Of a DNA stretch of 64,000 nt, positions 53,013-63,396 are shown in pieces (positions within the stretch are counted from its first letter, which is position 1; each line of letters begins with the position of its first letter). Source of the DNA: Tetramitus jugosus (Eukaryota > Heterolobosea > Eutetramitea > Acrasida > Vahlkampfiidae); the NCBI GenBank assembly GCA_937625935.1, contig OW569387.1:1-64000 (forward strand). Reading direction: 5' to 3'. The position numbers were made by a program, and so were the translations under genes. The notes under the pieces are model-generated. The model did no database searches, had not been told where the DNA came from, and saw nothing but the letters and a program-made list of their open reading frames with translations.

Positions 53013-54017
53013 TTACAAAGAAACAACCTTTCCAGACACAGCACTCTGCATCACAGCATCCAACACAATCATGTTCAAAAGTGTTTCTTCTCCCCACTTC
53101 TTGGACTCCTTGCTCTCAGGATTGGCAGCATCAAGCACGAAACGATCCAATAAATTAATGATTCTTGGCTTGTTCACCTTTGCTTCCACCGGGGTTCCAT
53201 CGAACAAGTATTGAGCAGGCTCATCACTCATAAAACTCAAGTGCAAAACTGTGTGATCCACAGTGACATACTCGGCCACTTGTCTCTTTGTTTCGCGGAA
53301 GGAGCAATTGAATGTGGCAATACGATTACCAGAGAATGATATCCAAGCGTCGCATCTCACAGGAACACCATGTTCCTCGTCAAACAGAGCAGTTGCTTGA
53401 ACACTGACAGGCTTTTCATAACCATACGCCCACAAAATGTTTCTCACATTGTACCATGCCAAATCACCAATGGCACCCTGTGGTTCAAGTTCCTTGTTGA
53501 GACGAATGTTGGATGAATCGCCCAAGTGGAATGACAAGCTACTGTTCACTCTTTGGAGTGCCCCAGAGTTGCCTGATGATGATGATGGAAACATGTGAGA
53601 GCTCAACTCGTGAGACTTGATCTGCACATTGATATCACCATGAACAAACATGGTGTTATCCATGAAATGCACACCATTGTTTCTGCATGCCTCCAAAATC
53701 TTTTGTACATCACTTGCACTTGCAATTGGCTTATCACACAACACGTGTTTACCTGCATTGGCAGCCTTGATGGCCCACTCTGTCTTGTGACTCGTTGGCA
53801 ATGGGATATAAATGGCTTGAATGCCCTCATCTCTCAACAACTCGTCATAGGAACCATAGGCACGAGGAATATTGTTGGCCTGAGCAAATTCTTGAGCCTT
53901 TGGAAGGTTTCTTGACGCAACAGCCAAGACACTGGTGGATTCACATTGGTGCATGTGTGCAACCATGGCAACGGCAATGTTGGCAGTAGAGAGAATACCG
54001 AATTGGAGAGTAGTCAT
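53013..54017 (-). CDS. Gfo/Idh/MocA family NAD(P)-dependent oxidoreductase
   Basis: The first ATG is 54017 (MTTLQFGILSTANIAVAMVA); the upstream 23 codons have no ATG. 334 aa, the usual length. The dinucleotide-binding turn is FGILSTANIA in place of GxGxxG. The mid-domain has YDELLRDEGIQAIYIPLPTS and HVLCDKPIA, the CDKP catalytic-lysine motif. The C-terminal substrate domain has EPQGAIGDLAWYNVRNILWA and GNRIATFNCSF. It resembles the dihydrodiol-dehydrogenase/glucose-fructose-oxidoreductase branch, so a sugar or cyclic polyol substrate is likely but unproven. Confidence 0.85.
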   Translation of the reverse strand: MTTLQFGILSTANIAVAMVAHMHQCESTSVLAVASRNLPKAQEFAQANNIPRAYGSYDELLRDEGIQAIYIPLPTSHKTEWAIKAANAGKHVLCDKPIASASDVQKILEACRNNGVHFMDNTMFVHGDINVQIKSHELSSHMFPSSSSGNSGALQRVNSSLSFHLGDSSNIRLNKELEPQGAIGDLAWYNVRNILWAYGYEKPVSVQATALFDEEHGVPVRCDAWISFSGNRIATFNCSFRETKRQVAEYVTVDHTVLHLSFMSDEPAQYLFDGTPVEAKVNKPRIINLLDRFVLDAANPESKESKKWGEETLLNMIVLDAVMQSAVSGKVVSL

Positions 54018-55000
54018 CTTCTTCTTTGGAGAGTATGTCACAGTACTGGTGGTGTGTTTGCTTTTATGGGGTTTCAGTTTGCTCAAAAAGCCTTGTGATC
54101 TCGAGAAGGTGTCGGATCAAGAAATCGCATTCGGGTGCGGAGAATGTCATGCGGCGACATGAAAAATTCACACCACTATTCACAGACGAGAGTACTCCAT
54201 TCTATTTCATTTTATCATTTGGGAGAGATTGAAGAGTAAAGAATGGAGATGTTGAGTCTTCGAAGAACGATATCGCAATTGTTTTCGTGATGTGTTTTTT
54301 GTTCGACGGGATGCCTGGACCTGGCAATAGCTCCCCAGATCTGGGTTGACCTGGGAGATGCCGATGTTGCCCGATGGAATGCATCAACTGTAGAACTGGA
54401 AGGTGTTTCACCTCGGTGTTTTACAGGATATCCTTTTCCACGGGTAACACGCGTTTAATCTCCCACATAACACAGCCAATCATCTATTGTGTTGTTCGAA
54501 AGGCATTCAATACAATAATTGTCCGAAAGCGAATTCCTTCTGGAGCCAGCTATTTTTTCTTCGCATGGGTCAAAGGACCTTGACCAAGCACTGCCGATTC
54601 TCGTCAATCTCTTATTTTAATAAACCGCAACCACCTTCCGACTTGTATCTAATGGCAAGTTTCCAGAAGAGAGCAAGATATATCATCAGATTCGCAACCG
54701 TTGCTCTCACACACCAACCTTAAAAGATCTCCTTCCATCAAAGAAAGAACAAACCTAAAAAAACCAAAAAAAAACCCTTTCTTCCCACCACTTCCACTCA
54801 GCTTCTCTGCTGCCAAAGCACACTTGTGGCCGGGAAAGAAAAAAACTTCCAACCAACTAACTACTCACACAAAAAAAGAACTCACTCGTTCAACAACAAC
54901 TTTTCTCTGTGTTCCATTGTACATACAACAACTACAACAACAGTCAACAGTCGTATTATAGCAACAACAACAACAACAACAACAACTCACATCACACTCA
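54018..55000. other. Large intergenic region with 12-bp palindrome
   Basis: About 980 bp without a convincing gene. A relatively GC-rich island lies at 54300-54390 and contains the perfect palindrome CCCAGATCTGGG at 54334-54345. The last 200 bp before the Q-rich gene are A/C-rich with (CAA)n runs, presumably 5' UTR. Two divergent promoters must lie here. Confidence 0.45.
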
Positions 55001-58000
55001 ATGAACAACAACTCACAATACAAGCTGGATCATGTGGACCTAAAGTTGCGCACAGTCACACCAGAAGAGTCACCACTTCAACTGCATCGACTCACCAATC
55101 CCATTGATGTGACTATGCAAGTCAACGCCATGAACAACAGCACTAACAATAACACTAACAATAGTAGTAACAATGGAGAATTGTATAGCATTGAAGTTCG
55201 GTTAGAAAAATTGATGAATCACCAGTGGATCGACTGTAATCCCAATCCAACCAAAGGCAACGAAATTCGTCCACTCTTCAAAGACATTAGTATTCAAATG
55301 ACAGTCAACAATGGACTCAAGAGTCGAGTGATTATCCCTTCGCACGTCTCTCCCAAAGATGGTCAATTCTTGTACTTTCAAATTCCTGCCACGCCTTCTT
55401 CATCATCACCTACAACAACAACTAGTAGCACAACTGCAACTACAAATACTAATAATAACAACAATGCAAGACACAATTTAACGTTCGAGTTGGTGATTAA
55501 AATGAACACATCAAAGGAGAAGCAAGGTTACAAGAGAGGTCAAGATGCCATCTTTCGTTTCTCTTTTCAATTGATGAAGCATGATACTCGGACTAGTATG
55601 ATGACCCGAGTCAATCAAGTCAACAGTTTCCACTTTGGTATCATTAATCATGGTAAGACAAACAAGGCTGCTAAAATGTATGCAGGCAAGGGTACAAGTA
55701 GTACGAGTACTACCACCACCAATGATAACAGTAGTAATCTATTGTCAGCATCACCATTGTCTTCTTCATCTTCTCCCTCACCTTCACCATCACCATTGCA
55801 TCAACAACAGTATTTGACAAGTAGTGGTACAAGTGGTGGTCAACTGAGAAAATCACCATCAAACACAAGTATGACCAGTACGACTCCAACTGCTTCTCAT
55901 AATCAAGATGCTTCCCCCACTGGTTCCATCTCCTCTCCCATTCACTACAATATCAATAGTAGTAACATGAATGTGAGTGGTCAATCACCAATGATGTATC
56001 AACAACCACAACCACAACAACAAGTCAATCAATCATCATCACCTTCCAATGCCTTTTCTTCACTGTGTGATTTGGATCCAGTCAGTCTCATGACATTCCT
56101 ACAGAGTAATCCACAATTTCAACAGCAATTGATGGAATTTGCCAATGAGAAGAATGGGTACAAGGATCTTGCTGAATCCATCAAGTTGTTGACTGTGTTT
56201 GATCAACGTCAACAGCAACAGCAACAACAACAGAATGGTGGCAGTGTGTTTTTTCAGTCCATGAATAACAATGCCAACAATGGTTCACAAGTATCGCCTT
56301 GTCCATCCTCTGCCTCGTCATTTGCCAGTAGTGGATCCTCTACGGATTCAGCTGGTGAAATGCTAAAGTTTGAAGATTTGTTCTCCTCGGGTGGTGTGAA
56401 TGGTGATTTGGATTGGAACATGGATGATATTGACTGTTTTGATTCCATGATGGAAGAAGGTGATTTGTTGGGCAGTGATGATATTCTGACGTTGGCTGAT
56501 GATTTCAAGTTGGATGAGATCTTTTCGGTTCCTCGAGGCTCTGACCAACAACAAAAACAGCAGCAGCAGCAACTGCAACAGCAACAGATGCAACAACTGC
56601 AGTTCCAACAACAGCAACAAATGGCATGGTATGCACAACAGCAACAAGCCATGTTGATGCAACAACAACAACAGCAGAACATGATGGGATTAACTGGTCA
56701 ACAACAACAGCGACAACAAACCATGAGTGGTGGATTCTATGACTTGTTGACAAATAATAGTCAGAATGTCATGCTCAATGGTTTTGCGACAGTGCAACAA
56801 CAGCAACAGTATTTGCAAGCCATGCAGCAGCAACAGTTGCTTCTTGCTCAGCAACAGCAGCAAATGCAATGGAACAATCCAAATGCCTTTATTCCACAAC
56901 AGCAGCAACAACAACAGAGACAAGCAGGCGTACAGTACGTGCCCAACACGCGCAACATGTACAATGCTCACATGTCCATGAGTTCATACGAGGAAGAAGA
57001 AGAAGACGAAATGATCAAGAGTGACTTGATTATGGCTCCTTCAAGAACAAGAACAATTGCCATCAATGCACAATCTGCCTACACTGACGAAGAAACAGAA
57101 GAAAAACCCATTGATATGTCTCAATTCAACTTTGGAAACAAGAAGCCAGTCTCCATTCATCAAGCGTATAGCATGATGGAGTCCGATTCTGTGACTGTCA
57201 CTCAGAGCTTGAAAGCCAAGAAGGAGGAATCCATGCTCGAAAAAAGAAAGAAAATGGCTTCTCCAAAGATGCTCAGATCAGAATCTGTCAGTGCATATTC
57301 ACCAAAGCCTAGCGCTGCTCCATCAGTTACATCCTCATCAAGATCTTTGCGTATGTCTGTTACAAGCACTGTATCATCTGGAAAGGGTGGTGCAGCTCCT
57401 CCTGCTGTTCGTATGTCTCATGCTCCTGCTCCTGCTCCCTCCATGTTTGCTGCTGTCGAATCTGCAGACCTATTCGAAGAACTTACTCAATCACCAGTAT
57501 TCAAGATTGCTTCATTCGATCTCTCACCAGCTCCACCTGCTGCCGCTCCTGCTCTGCCTGTTAGGGAAGAGGAAGAAGCTGAGGAACACCTTCTTGAAGG
57601 CATTAGCAAGATGTCTCTGCGCAATAATAACACAAGCAATAAGAGAATTATTTCATTCAAGGCAAGAAATCTCAATCAACCACAGAATGAAAAGATAAGA
57701 TTCATTCGCAGAGGCAAATCAAAGGTGCCAGTGTTTGAAATTGGAGAATCCATTCAATTCACTGTCGGTCCACTAGATGTAAATAACAAGTTGGAAGCCA
57801 TGATCTATCTGTCCAACATGCCCAACAAAACAATGCTAGAGTTTGACGGAGTTGACAGCCGACTGACGAACACCTTGTTCACTCAACTAAACAAGGATGG
57901 TCAAACTGCTACATTGGACACCAAGCAATTGAAACAATCCAAGAGATTAATAGTGCTCTCATTATTTATTAAGATGCACGCACATGATAGTCAAAAATCT

Positions 58001-58060
58001 CAAGTTGCAATTGTGAATAAGCCAATACTATTGGTACCCAAGGGCACTATGAGTAAATAA
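55001..58060 (+). CDS. Glutamine-rich regulator-like protein, unknown family
   Basis: ATG at 55001; 1,019 aa. Residues about 60-230 form a beta-rich domain (GELYSIEVRLEKLMNHQWID; ISIQMTVNNGLKSRVIIPSH; ELVIKMNTSKEKQGYKR) ending in FRFSFQL. The middle (about 250-660) is Ser/Gln-rich, with long CAA/CAG-encoded Gln runs and an acidic, hydrophobic stretch (FEDLFSSGGVNGDLDWNMDD) like a transactivation domain. The C-terminal about 130 residues form another beta-rich domain (FEIGESIQFTVGPLDVNNKL; LIVLSLFIKMHAHDSQKSQV). The layout fits a transcription factor or coactivator, but I recognise no DNA-binding fold. AATAAATAAAG follows the stop as a poly(A)-signal candidate. Confidence 0.6.
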   Translation: MNNNSQYKLDHVDLKLRTVTPEESPLQLHRLTNPIDVTMQVNAMNNSTNNNTNNSSNNGELYSIEVRLEKLMNHQWIDCNPNPTKGNEIRPLFKDISIQMTVNNGLKSRVIIPSHVSPKDGQFLYFQIPATPSSSSPTTTTSSTTATTNTNNNNNARHNLTFELVIKMNTSKEKQGYKRGQDAIFRFSFQLMKHDTRTSMMTRVNQVNSFHFGIINHGKTNKAAKMYAGKGTSSTSTTTTNDNSSNLLSASPLSSSSSPSPSPSPLHQQQYLTSSGTSGGQLRKSPSNTSMTSTTPTASHNQDASPTGSISSPIHYNINSSNMNVSGQSPMMYQQPQPQQQVNQSSSPSNAFSSLCDLDPVSLMTFLQSNPQFQQQLMEFANEKNGYKDLAESIKLLTVFDQRQQQQQQQQNGGSVFFQSMNNNANNGSQVSPCPSSASSFASSGSSTDSAGEMLKFEDLFSSGGVNGDLDWNMDDIDCFDSMMEEGDLLGSDDILTLADDFKLDEIFSVPRGSDQQQKQQQQQLQQQQMQQLQFQQQQQMAWYAQQQQAMLMQQQQQQNMMGLTGQQQQRQQTMSGGFYDLLTNNSQNVMLNGFATVQQQQQYLQAMQQQQLLLAQQQQQMQWNNPNAFIPQQQQQQQRQAGVQYVPNTRNMYNAHMSMSSYEEEEEDEMIKSDLIMAPSRTRTIAINAQSAYTDEETEEKPIDMSQFNFGNKKPVSIHQAYSMMESDSVTVTQSLKAKKEESMLEKRKKMASPKMLRSESVSAYSPKPSAAPSVTSSSRSLRMSVTSTVSSGKGGAAPPAVRMSHAPAPAPSMFAAVESADLFEELTQSPVFKIASFDLSPAPPAAAPALPVREEEEAEEHLLEGISKMSLRNNNTSNKRIISFKARNLNQPQNEKIRFIRRGKSKVPVFEIGESIQFTVGPLDVNNKLEAMIYLSNMPNKTMLEFDGVDSRLTNTLFTQLNKDGQTATLDTKQLKQSKRLIVLSLFIKMHAHDSQKSQVAIVNKPILLVPKGTMSK

Positions 58061-58309
58061 ATAAAGTTAGTCCTTCTGTAATGAATGGTTGATTTATTGT
58101 AAAATTTTAACTGTTAGGGCTGTCTGAAGTTAATGCACTTCGTATTGTGCTTCGACAGAGCCCGATAAAAAATCGTCCAACAAGGTTTGGCAAACAAACG
58201 AGATGACCAGAACAAAGAAATTGAGAGGTACTTGTGCATGATACCTCTCAACAATGTACAACAGATCAGTTGAGAAGATAAGAGAACATCAAGTATAATG
58301 TTAACAATT

Positions 58310-59918
58310 TTACACATAACTTCCCCTGTCGTACTTGATACCATATTGCTTACAGATCAACTCGGTTACAATTCTGCCTGATTCATAGATGGTAGGTAAT
58401 CCACTACCAGGGTGTGTCATCGCCCCTGCGATGAACACATTATCTAGCTCTTCGAACTTGTTTCTTGGTCTAAAGGAGAGTAACTGGAAAATGTTGTGAG
58501 CTAGACTGAATACTGCTCCCTGATGAACATTATTCTCATCTCTCCAAGTGTTTGGAGTGAAAATTTGTTCCGCTTCGATATTATCCCTTATATCCTTGCA
58601 TCCAACTTTCTTCTCCAAATGACTCAATGTCAATTCTCTCATGTAAGCAATATGGGACGGGTCACTCCAATCTGTTACCTTGTCTTTTATCAAGTTTGGA
58701 ACAGGAACCAAAATATAGAGCCCACTTTTACCAGGAGGTGACAATGTTGGATCATTGATGGCCGCATTTCTCACATAGATGGAAAAGTCTTCGCCCAATG
58801 AACCATTTGCGATTGCCTTCATATTGGCATCATAATCGTCAGCAAACGAAATAATATGATGTTGCAAATCTGGATAAAACTTGTTCAAGGCAATGTACAT
58901 CATGAAGGTAGAGCAAGAGTACTTCCTCTGATCGAGCTTTTTTGGCTGCCACTTGCTCAACAATTGATCACCATCCGGTAGTAACTTTGTCATGGCATAA
59001 GCAAAGTCAGCATTGATCACTACATCGTCAACAGTTTCTATCTCTCCATTCTCTAACTCAATTCCAGTTACAGTTTTTCCTTTCATTACGAGCTTCTTCA
59101 CCTGAGAATTTAGTTTCAATTTTCCTCCACATTCTTCGAAAGCCTTCGCCATAGCGACAGAAATCTCTGACAATCCTCCTTCGACATGGTACACACCAAA
59201 AGCATGCTCCACATATGGAATAAGACCAAAGAATGCAGGACAATCCCATGGACTCATACCCAAGTACTTGGCCTGAAAACTGAATGATAACTTAAGCAGA
59301 GGATCATCATAGTACTTTCCCAAGACTCCGAATAGAGATTGTCCCAGTGTTAAGTATGGCAATGCTTTTATGCTTTGCCAGTTGATGACATCAGTATGGT
59401 TGTTGTACACCTTCTCCAACAATGGAATGGTATGCCGGTATCTCTTTGTTTCCCAATCAATGAACTTATCATAACCCCGTACATCATTCGGAAACACTCT
59501 CGACAACTCTCCCAACATTTTATCCTTGTGTGACACATCAAAGCAGTCAATGTGCTTCTCTGGACCAAACTGTAGTCGATACATTGGGTTCAATCGATGA
59601 AACTTCAAGTAGTTATCCACATTCTTGCCAGCATCTGTTGAAACGTGGTGTCATTACATGTGTACAATTCGATACGTGAGAAATTAAGCTGTTTCTATCG
59701 GACGTACCTTGGAAACATTTATCCAAAACAAATTTCATCATCAACATGGTAGGACCAACATCGAATTTTGAACTACCGACTCCTACACAATCATTTCTCT
59801 CAAAAATTGTCACATCAAAGCCCTTGGATGCCAGGAGCATACCAGTTGTGAGTCCTCCAGGTCCACCACCGATAATACCAATTTTACCTGCTTTCTTAGC
59901 TATTATTCTACTTGCCAT
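58310..59918 (-). CDS. Phytoene-desaturase-like FAD oxidoreductase
   Basis: Exon 1 59918-59708, intron 59635-59707 (73 nt, GTACGT...TTCAACAG), exon 2 59634-58310; 511 aa in phase. The N-terminal FAD-binding motif is GKIGIIGGGPGGLTTGMLLA with the ribose-binding acid in FERND. The C-terminal motif NVFIAGAMTHPGSGLPTIYE is the CrtI-type signature. Length is normal for CrtI-like enzymes. Family members desaturate or isomerise carotenoids, but related retinol/fatty-alcohol-type oxidoreductases share the fold, so the substrate is open. It is convergent with the Q-rich gene, 249 bases apart. Confidence 0.8.
59635..59707 (-). other. Intron of the desaturase-like gene
   Basis: 73 nt, GTACGTCC...TTTCAACAG, phase 1. 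Removal joins LDKCFQ to DAGKNVDNYLKF in frame. It is the shortest intron in the window supported by flanking domain continuity. Confidence 0.8.
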
Positions 59919-60007
59919 TCTGAATCTATGGATGTTCAGTTGTTTGTGTGTTGCTTAGAGATATGATCCACCTAACAACAACTCATTCATAAGAAGAATT
60001 CTTGGTC

Positions 60008-60024
60008 CCGTTCGACCCGAACGG
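60008..60024. repeat. Perfect hairpin upstream of desaturase gene
   Basis: CCGTTCG, a 3-base loop ACC, and CGAACGG. It lies about 90 bp upstream of the desaturase-like gene start (59918, minus strand). It looked at first like a tRNA T-arm, but no tRNA surrounds it. Function unknown. Confidence 0.5.
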
Positions 60025-60210
60025 TTAATTAGGGTAAAATGGCTATTCAGATTGCGGCAATGGCTAGAGCGTCATCCGGGCCAACAATTCCTTCCTGAGA
60101 AATGGGTAATTGTGAGTACAAAAAAAGAAACTGATACCAGCCGAAGAACTACAGAGTAGGTCAGCGTTTATTACATTTACACCACATGGATATATGGAGA
60201 AATCAATTGA

Positions 60211-60825
60211 TCACTCTGGGTGAATCAAAGAATCCTTTAGAAGTTCAAAGCTCGTGGTCATTGGACCAGAGAACCACTCGTCGGATGGTAGAGGGGAATG
60301 AGGAGCAATGGTTTTGGCATCATCGATCGCCGCATGAAGCAACCGTAACTGCTTCTCATTCATGTTCTCTCTCATGAATGGTATCAAGATGGACTCCTCC
60401 TTCTCAATATGTTCCTTGAATAGTCTCATGACATCTTCAGCTGCATGCATGAAACTATCGGAATCAACACTCATATGCATCATTTCCTGCAACAATCTTG
60501 CAATTTGAGAGTGCTCTTTGAGACTTTCGGATGATAATTTATCTCCATCTTTCATGTACTGTGCGATCAGAGGATAAATGACTACATTCTCCATGGCATC
60601 ATGAGCACAAATCTCTCTAGAGATGGTTAACCAGATTTGTTTCTTCATCTCTGAGCTCTTAGCTTTCAGGAATTGCTTGTTATAGAGACTAAAGATCATT
60701 CGATGATCCTGCAAGATAAGATTGGTACCATCAACCTTGCTAGTGATGAGAAGGACGTCCTTGGGAACAACAGTCTCCAATCTTTTAAAGTCTTCTGAAG
60801 TGTATTTACTTGATGATTCAACCAT
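60211..60825 (-). CDS. Hemerythrin/HHE-domain protein
   Basis: The first ATG is 60825 (MVESSSKYTS); 204 aa. A four-helix bundle with iron ligand pattern in order: His in LQDHRMIFSLY, H-x3-E in AHDAMENVVIYPL, His in LKEHSQIARLL, and H-x3-E in FKEHIEKEESILIPFM. It binds a di-iron centre; family members carry or sense O2, or repair iron clusters and handle redox stress. It ends with a helical tail (DEWFSGPMTTSFELLKDSL). Heterolobosean genomes are known to encode hemerythrins; this one lacks an obvious targeting peptide. Confidence 0.8.
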   Translation of the reverse strand: MVESSSKYTSEDFKRLETVVPKDVLLITSKVDGTNLILQDHRMIFSLYNKQFLKAKSSEMKKQIWLTISREICAHDAMENVVIYPLIAQYMKDGDKLSSESLKEHSQIARLLQEMMHMSVDSDSFMHAAEDVMRLFKEHIEKEESILIPFMRENMNEKQLRLLHAAIDDAKTIAPHSPLPSDEWFSGPMTTSFELLKDSLIHPE

Positions 60826-61517
60826 TCTTGAGATTGGGATTATACAGTATGAATATGTCCAAAGCACGGGTTGGCAGTTGATGGTGTAAGTGATTCCTTT
60901 TGTATCTCAATTTCATGAAGGACGAAATCGCCTTTGCAACGACGGCTGCAGTGAGAAAGTTGAGTGAGAACATGAAAAGAGATCAGTCAGGAATTATTTA
61001 CAGTGCATCAACAGAAAAAAAAGTTCATCCATCAATCTATTGTAAAGGTTATAACTACTGAATACAAAGTTGTAAATGATACATTGCAATATCTACAATA
61101 ATGGAAGTGTCTCGCCTGAATACAACGAACAATCGGGGAAATGCATTTCCTCCACTACAGTAAATAATATACCAAAATAAAACTCCATCCTGACCGTTAC
61201 GACAAATTATTTTTTGGTATCATACGGCGAAAAAGCACTCAGCAACACGCCATCATCCGACAGCATCAACTAACTTTGTGAAAGCAGAAGCACAACACAC
61301 AATCTCTCAAAAAATTTGACCTTTGCGTGTTTTCCATTCTTCAACCGCTTTCTATTTATTTTCGCGTCAAAAACAAAAATCCGCCGACAAACGAAGAACA
61401 ACAAAAATCGTTGGACATCCCCAAATCATCATCTCTTTCGTTCACCACACATCGTAGAGTCACAATTGACACGTGAAAGCACAACAACTCAAAACAACTC
61501 TAACTTAACATCTAACG
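60826..61517. other. Intergenic region
   Basis: About 690 bp without a supported gene. It serves as a divergent promoter region between the hemerythrin (minus) and phosphatase (plus) genes. The last 300 bp are A/C-rich, like other 5' flanks here. Confidence 0.4.
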
Positions 61518-62783
61518 ATGAGCAACACAACTGGCAGTACAGGGTTTATTAGCTCTGTCTCACAAAAATCATCATCAGCGACCACATCATCAAAATCACC
61601 AAACGACACTTCACTCTCAGTCACCACGAATGTAAGTTTTTGAACTCAACTTCACAATACCTTTTTTCTACAAACAGAAAACTGATCCTTTTTTTTCATG
61701 ATGTGTGATTGTTGTCCAATTTGATGATCAAAAAAAATAGAATGAGCCAAATGTAGTGATGGCAACGATAGGAGCTGACGTAAAAGACAGTGATGTTCAA
61801 GCAGAGGACAACATGTTCTCTCCAAGAAGATATTCTCTTGGTGAGACTGATTTGACACCTTTGAGTGAGAAATCAAGTGATATTTTGACTGAAGAAGAAG
61901 CAAAGAATGCTCCAGTCACAGTAGACGACGACACGTATCACTTTAGCTATGAAGCACTTTTGGCTTGTGAATATGAAGATGATGAAGAATTCGATCCGTA
62001 TGTATCTTTTTTGTTGAGCTCTGAACTCAATTTCCGCTGTATTCGAGCTCTATTTGGCGCCAAAACAATCGGAATAATTCTAACGCTCAATTTTGTGTAT
62101 TTTGGCGCCACTTTATTGTATACGGAAAACACAGTTTCAAGTTTGTAGCAATGCTACCTCCAAAGAAGGCCATACGGCCATCTGCTTACTGCCTATCAGC
62201 AAAAGACATGAGTTCACCTCCTATTACTCTTGTGCTCGATTTGGATGAAACACTGGTCCACTGTAGTACAGATCCAATGCCTGGTGCTCACCACATCTTC
62301 CCCGTTCTCTTCCACGGTGTTGAATATCAAGTCTACGTACGGAAAAGACCTTACTTTGAAGAGTTTTTAAAGTTTGCATCCTCCTTGTTCGAAGTAGTTG
62401 TTTTCACTGCATCTCAAAAGGTGTATGCAGATAAGCTTTTGGACATTTTGGATCCAAAGAGACAATATGTCAAGCACAGAGTATTCAGAGACTCTTGTGT
62501 CTATGTCGATGGCAACTATTTGAAGGATTTGGAGATTTTGGGAAGGGACGCACACCGTGTGGTCATTATTGACAACTCACCTCAAGCTTTTGGTTATCAA
62601 GTTGACAATGGCATTCCTATTTTGAGCTGGTTTGACGATGAAAATGATCGTGAACTGCAAAAGGTGATACCATTCTTAAAGAAGCTGCACAAGGCAGAGG
62701 ATGTGCGACCCATTATCCGACAAAAGTTTAAGTTTAAGCAATTGATTGATTCGTACAAGGACAAGATTTCTGTGCGATTCTAA
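61518..62783 (+). CDS. SCP/CTDSP-like phosphatase (three exons)
   Basis: Exons 61518-61631, 61741-61997 and 62135-62783; introns 109 nt (GTAAGT...AAATAG) and 137 nt (GTATGT...AACACAG); 339 aa in phase. The second intron's acceptor is set by homology: it gives [17 protein letters not shown], matching the FDPYxFIKxLPP block ahead of the catalytic domain. The HAD motif [13 protein letters not shown] (DxDxT/V) carries the nucleophile Asp. [19 protein letters not shown] and [13 protein letters not shown] complete the active site. The family dephosphorylates Ser on the RNA polymerase II tail or other substrates. The N-terminal 110 residues are Ser/Thr-rich and acidic. Confidence 0.88.
61998..62134 (+). 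other. Second intron of the phosphatase gene, with E2F-like palindrome
   Basis: GTATGT...AACACAG, 137 nt, phase 2. It contains TTTGGCGCCAAA at 62053-62064 (perfect palindrome) and a second TTTGGCGCCA at 62101-62110. TTTGGCGC is the core of E2F/DP binding sites. Both being inside an intron is unusual. Confidence 0.6.
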
Positions 62784-62978
62784 TCACGTGGAATGAGGTG
62801 AAGGCTGTGCTCCTGCTTCTCTCATCTATCTCACACATATTCCCATGCTATCATTGACGTCCAATTTTGAATTGAAAATAACGAAAAGCAACAACTCGAT
62901 CGAACAACTCAAAACACTTAACTTGTACAGAGAAAATAAAAACCACCACAAAATCGAATCATCAAAAACAGAGTCAAG

Positions 62979-63281
62979 ATGGTGAGCTTTATCGAAGTTC
63001 TGACCACACTTTCAATCGCATTCACGCTTTCCACACTTGGTATGAGACAATCACGTTTCTACTATGCTCTGATGCAAAAGTTTGTGGGTAATTACGCTCT
63101 TCCAGCCACGAGTCCGCTCGTGCAACAAAAACCAGGAACTGGAACAGTTTTCCACCAAGTGATCCACCAAACAAGCACACCATTGGCCATTCAATCCGCA
63201 GAAACAAGAAAGGAAATTGCAAGGGCATTTGATCCCGATTTTGATGAGAACAATCAAACCAAAGCGATGACGCCGACTTGA
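62979..63281 (+). CDS. Small single-TM protein, unknown function
   Basis: ATG at 62979 directly after a short 5' flank; 100 aa. Residues 5-24 form a TM helix (IEVLTTLSIAFTLSTLGMRQ), followed by a basic, Tyr-rich segment and a hydrophilic C-terminus (AETRKEIARAFDPDFDENNQ). It resembles small single-span mitochondrial or ER subunits in size and charge, but no family is recognised. It is convergent with the TMEM41-like gene. Confidence 0.55.
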   Translation: MVSFIEVLTTLSIAFTLSTLGMRQSRFYYALMQKFVGNYALPATSPLVQQKPGTGTVFHQVIHQTSTPLAIQSAETRKEIARAFDPDFDENNQTKAMTPT

Positions 63282-63396
63282 GAATACAATGAATCACACA
63301 ACCGAACAATAATGGTATTGAGATTGGAAAAATCGATGCGTATGAACTATGTATGATACATTGAGTTTAATGCGAGAGTTCTTATGAGAACCTCTC

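Noticed and set aside
56254-56753. Cys- or Val/Leu-rich ORFs opposite the Q-rich gene
   Set aside because: They are reverse translations of CAA/CAG repeats; composition is purely triplet-driven.
60000-60075. Possible tRNA (GTTCGACCCGAAC looks like a T-arm)
   Set aside because: No acceptor, D or anticodon stems can be paired around it on either strand; only the isolated hairpin is perfect.
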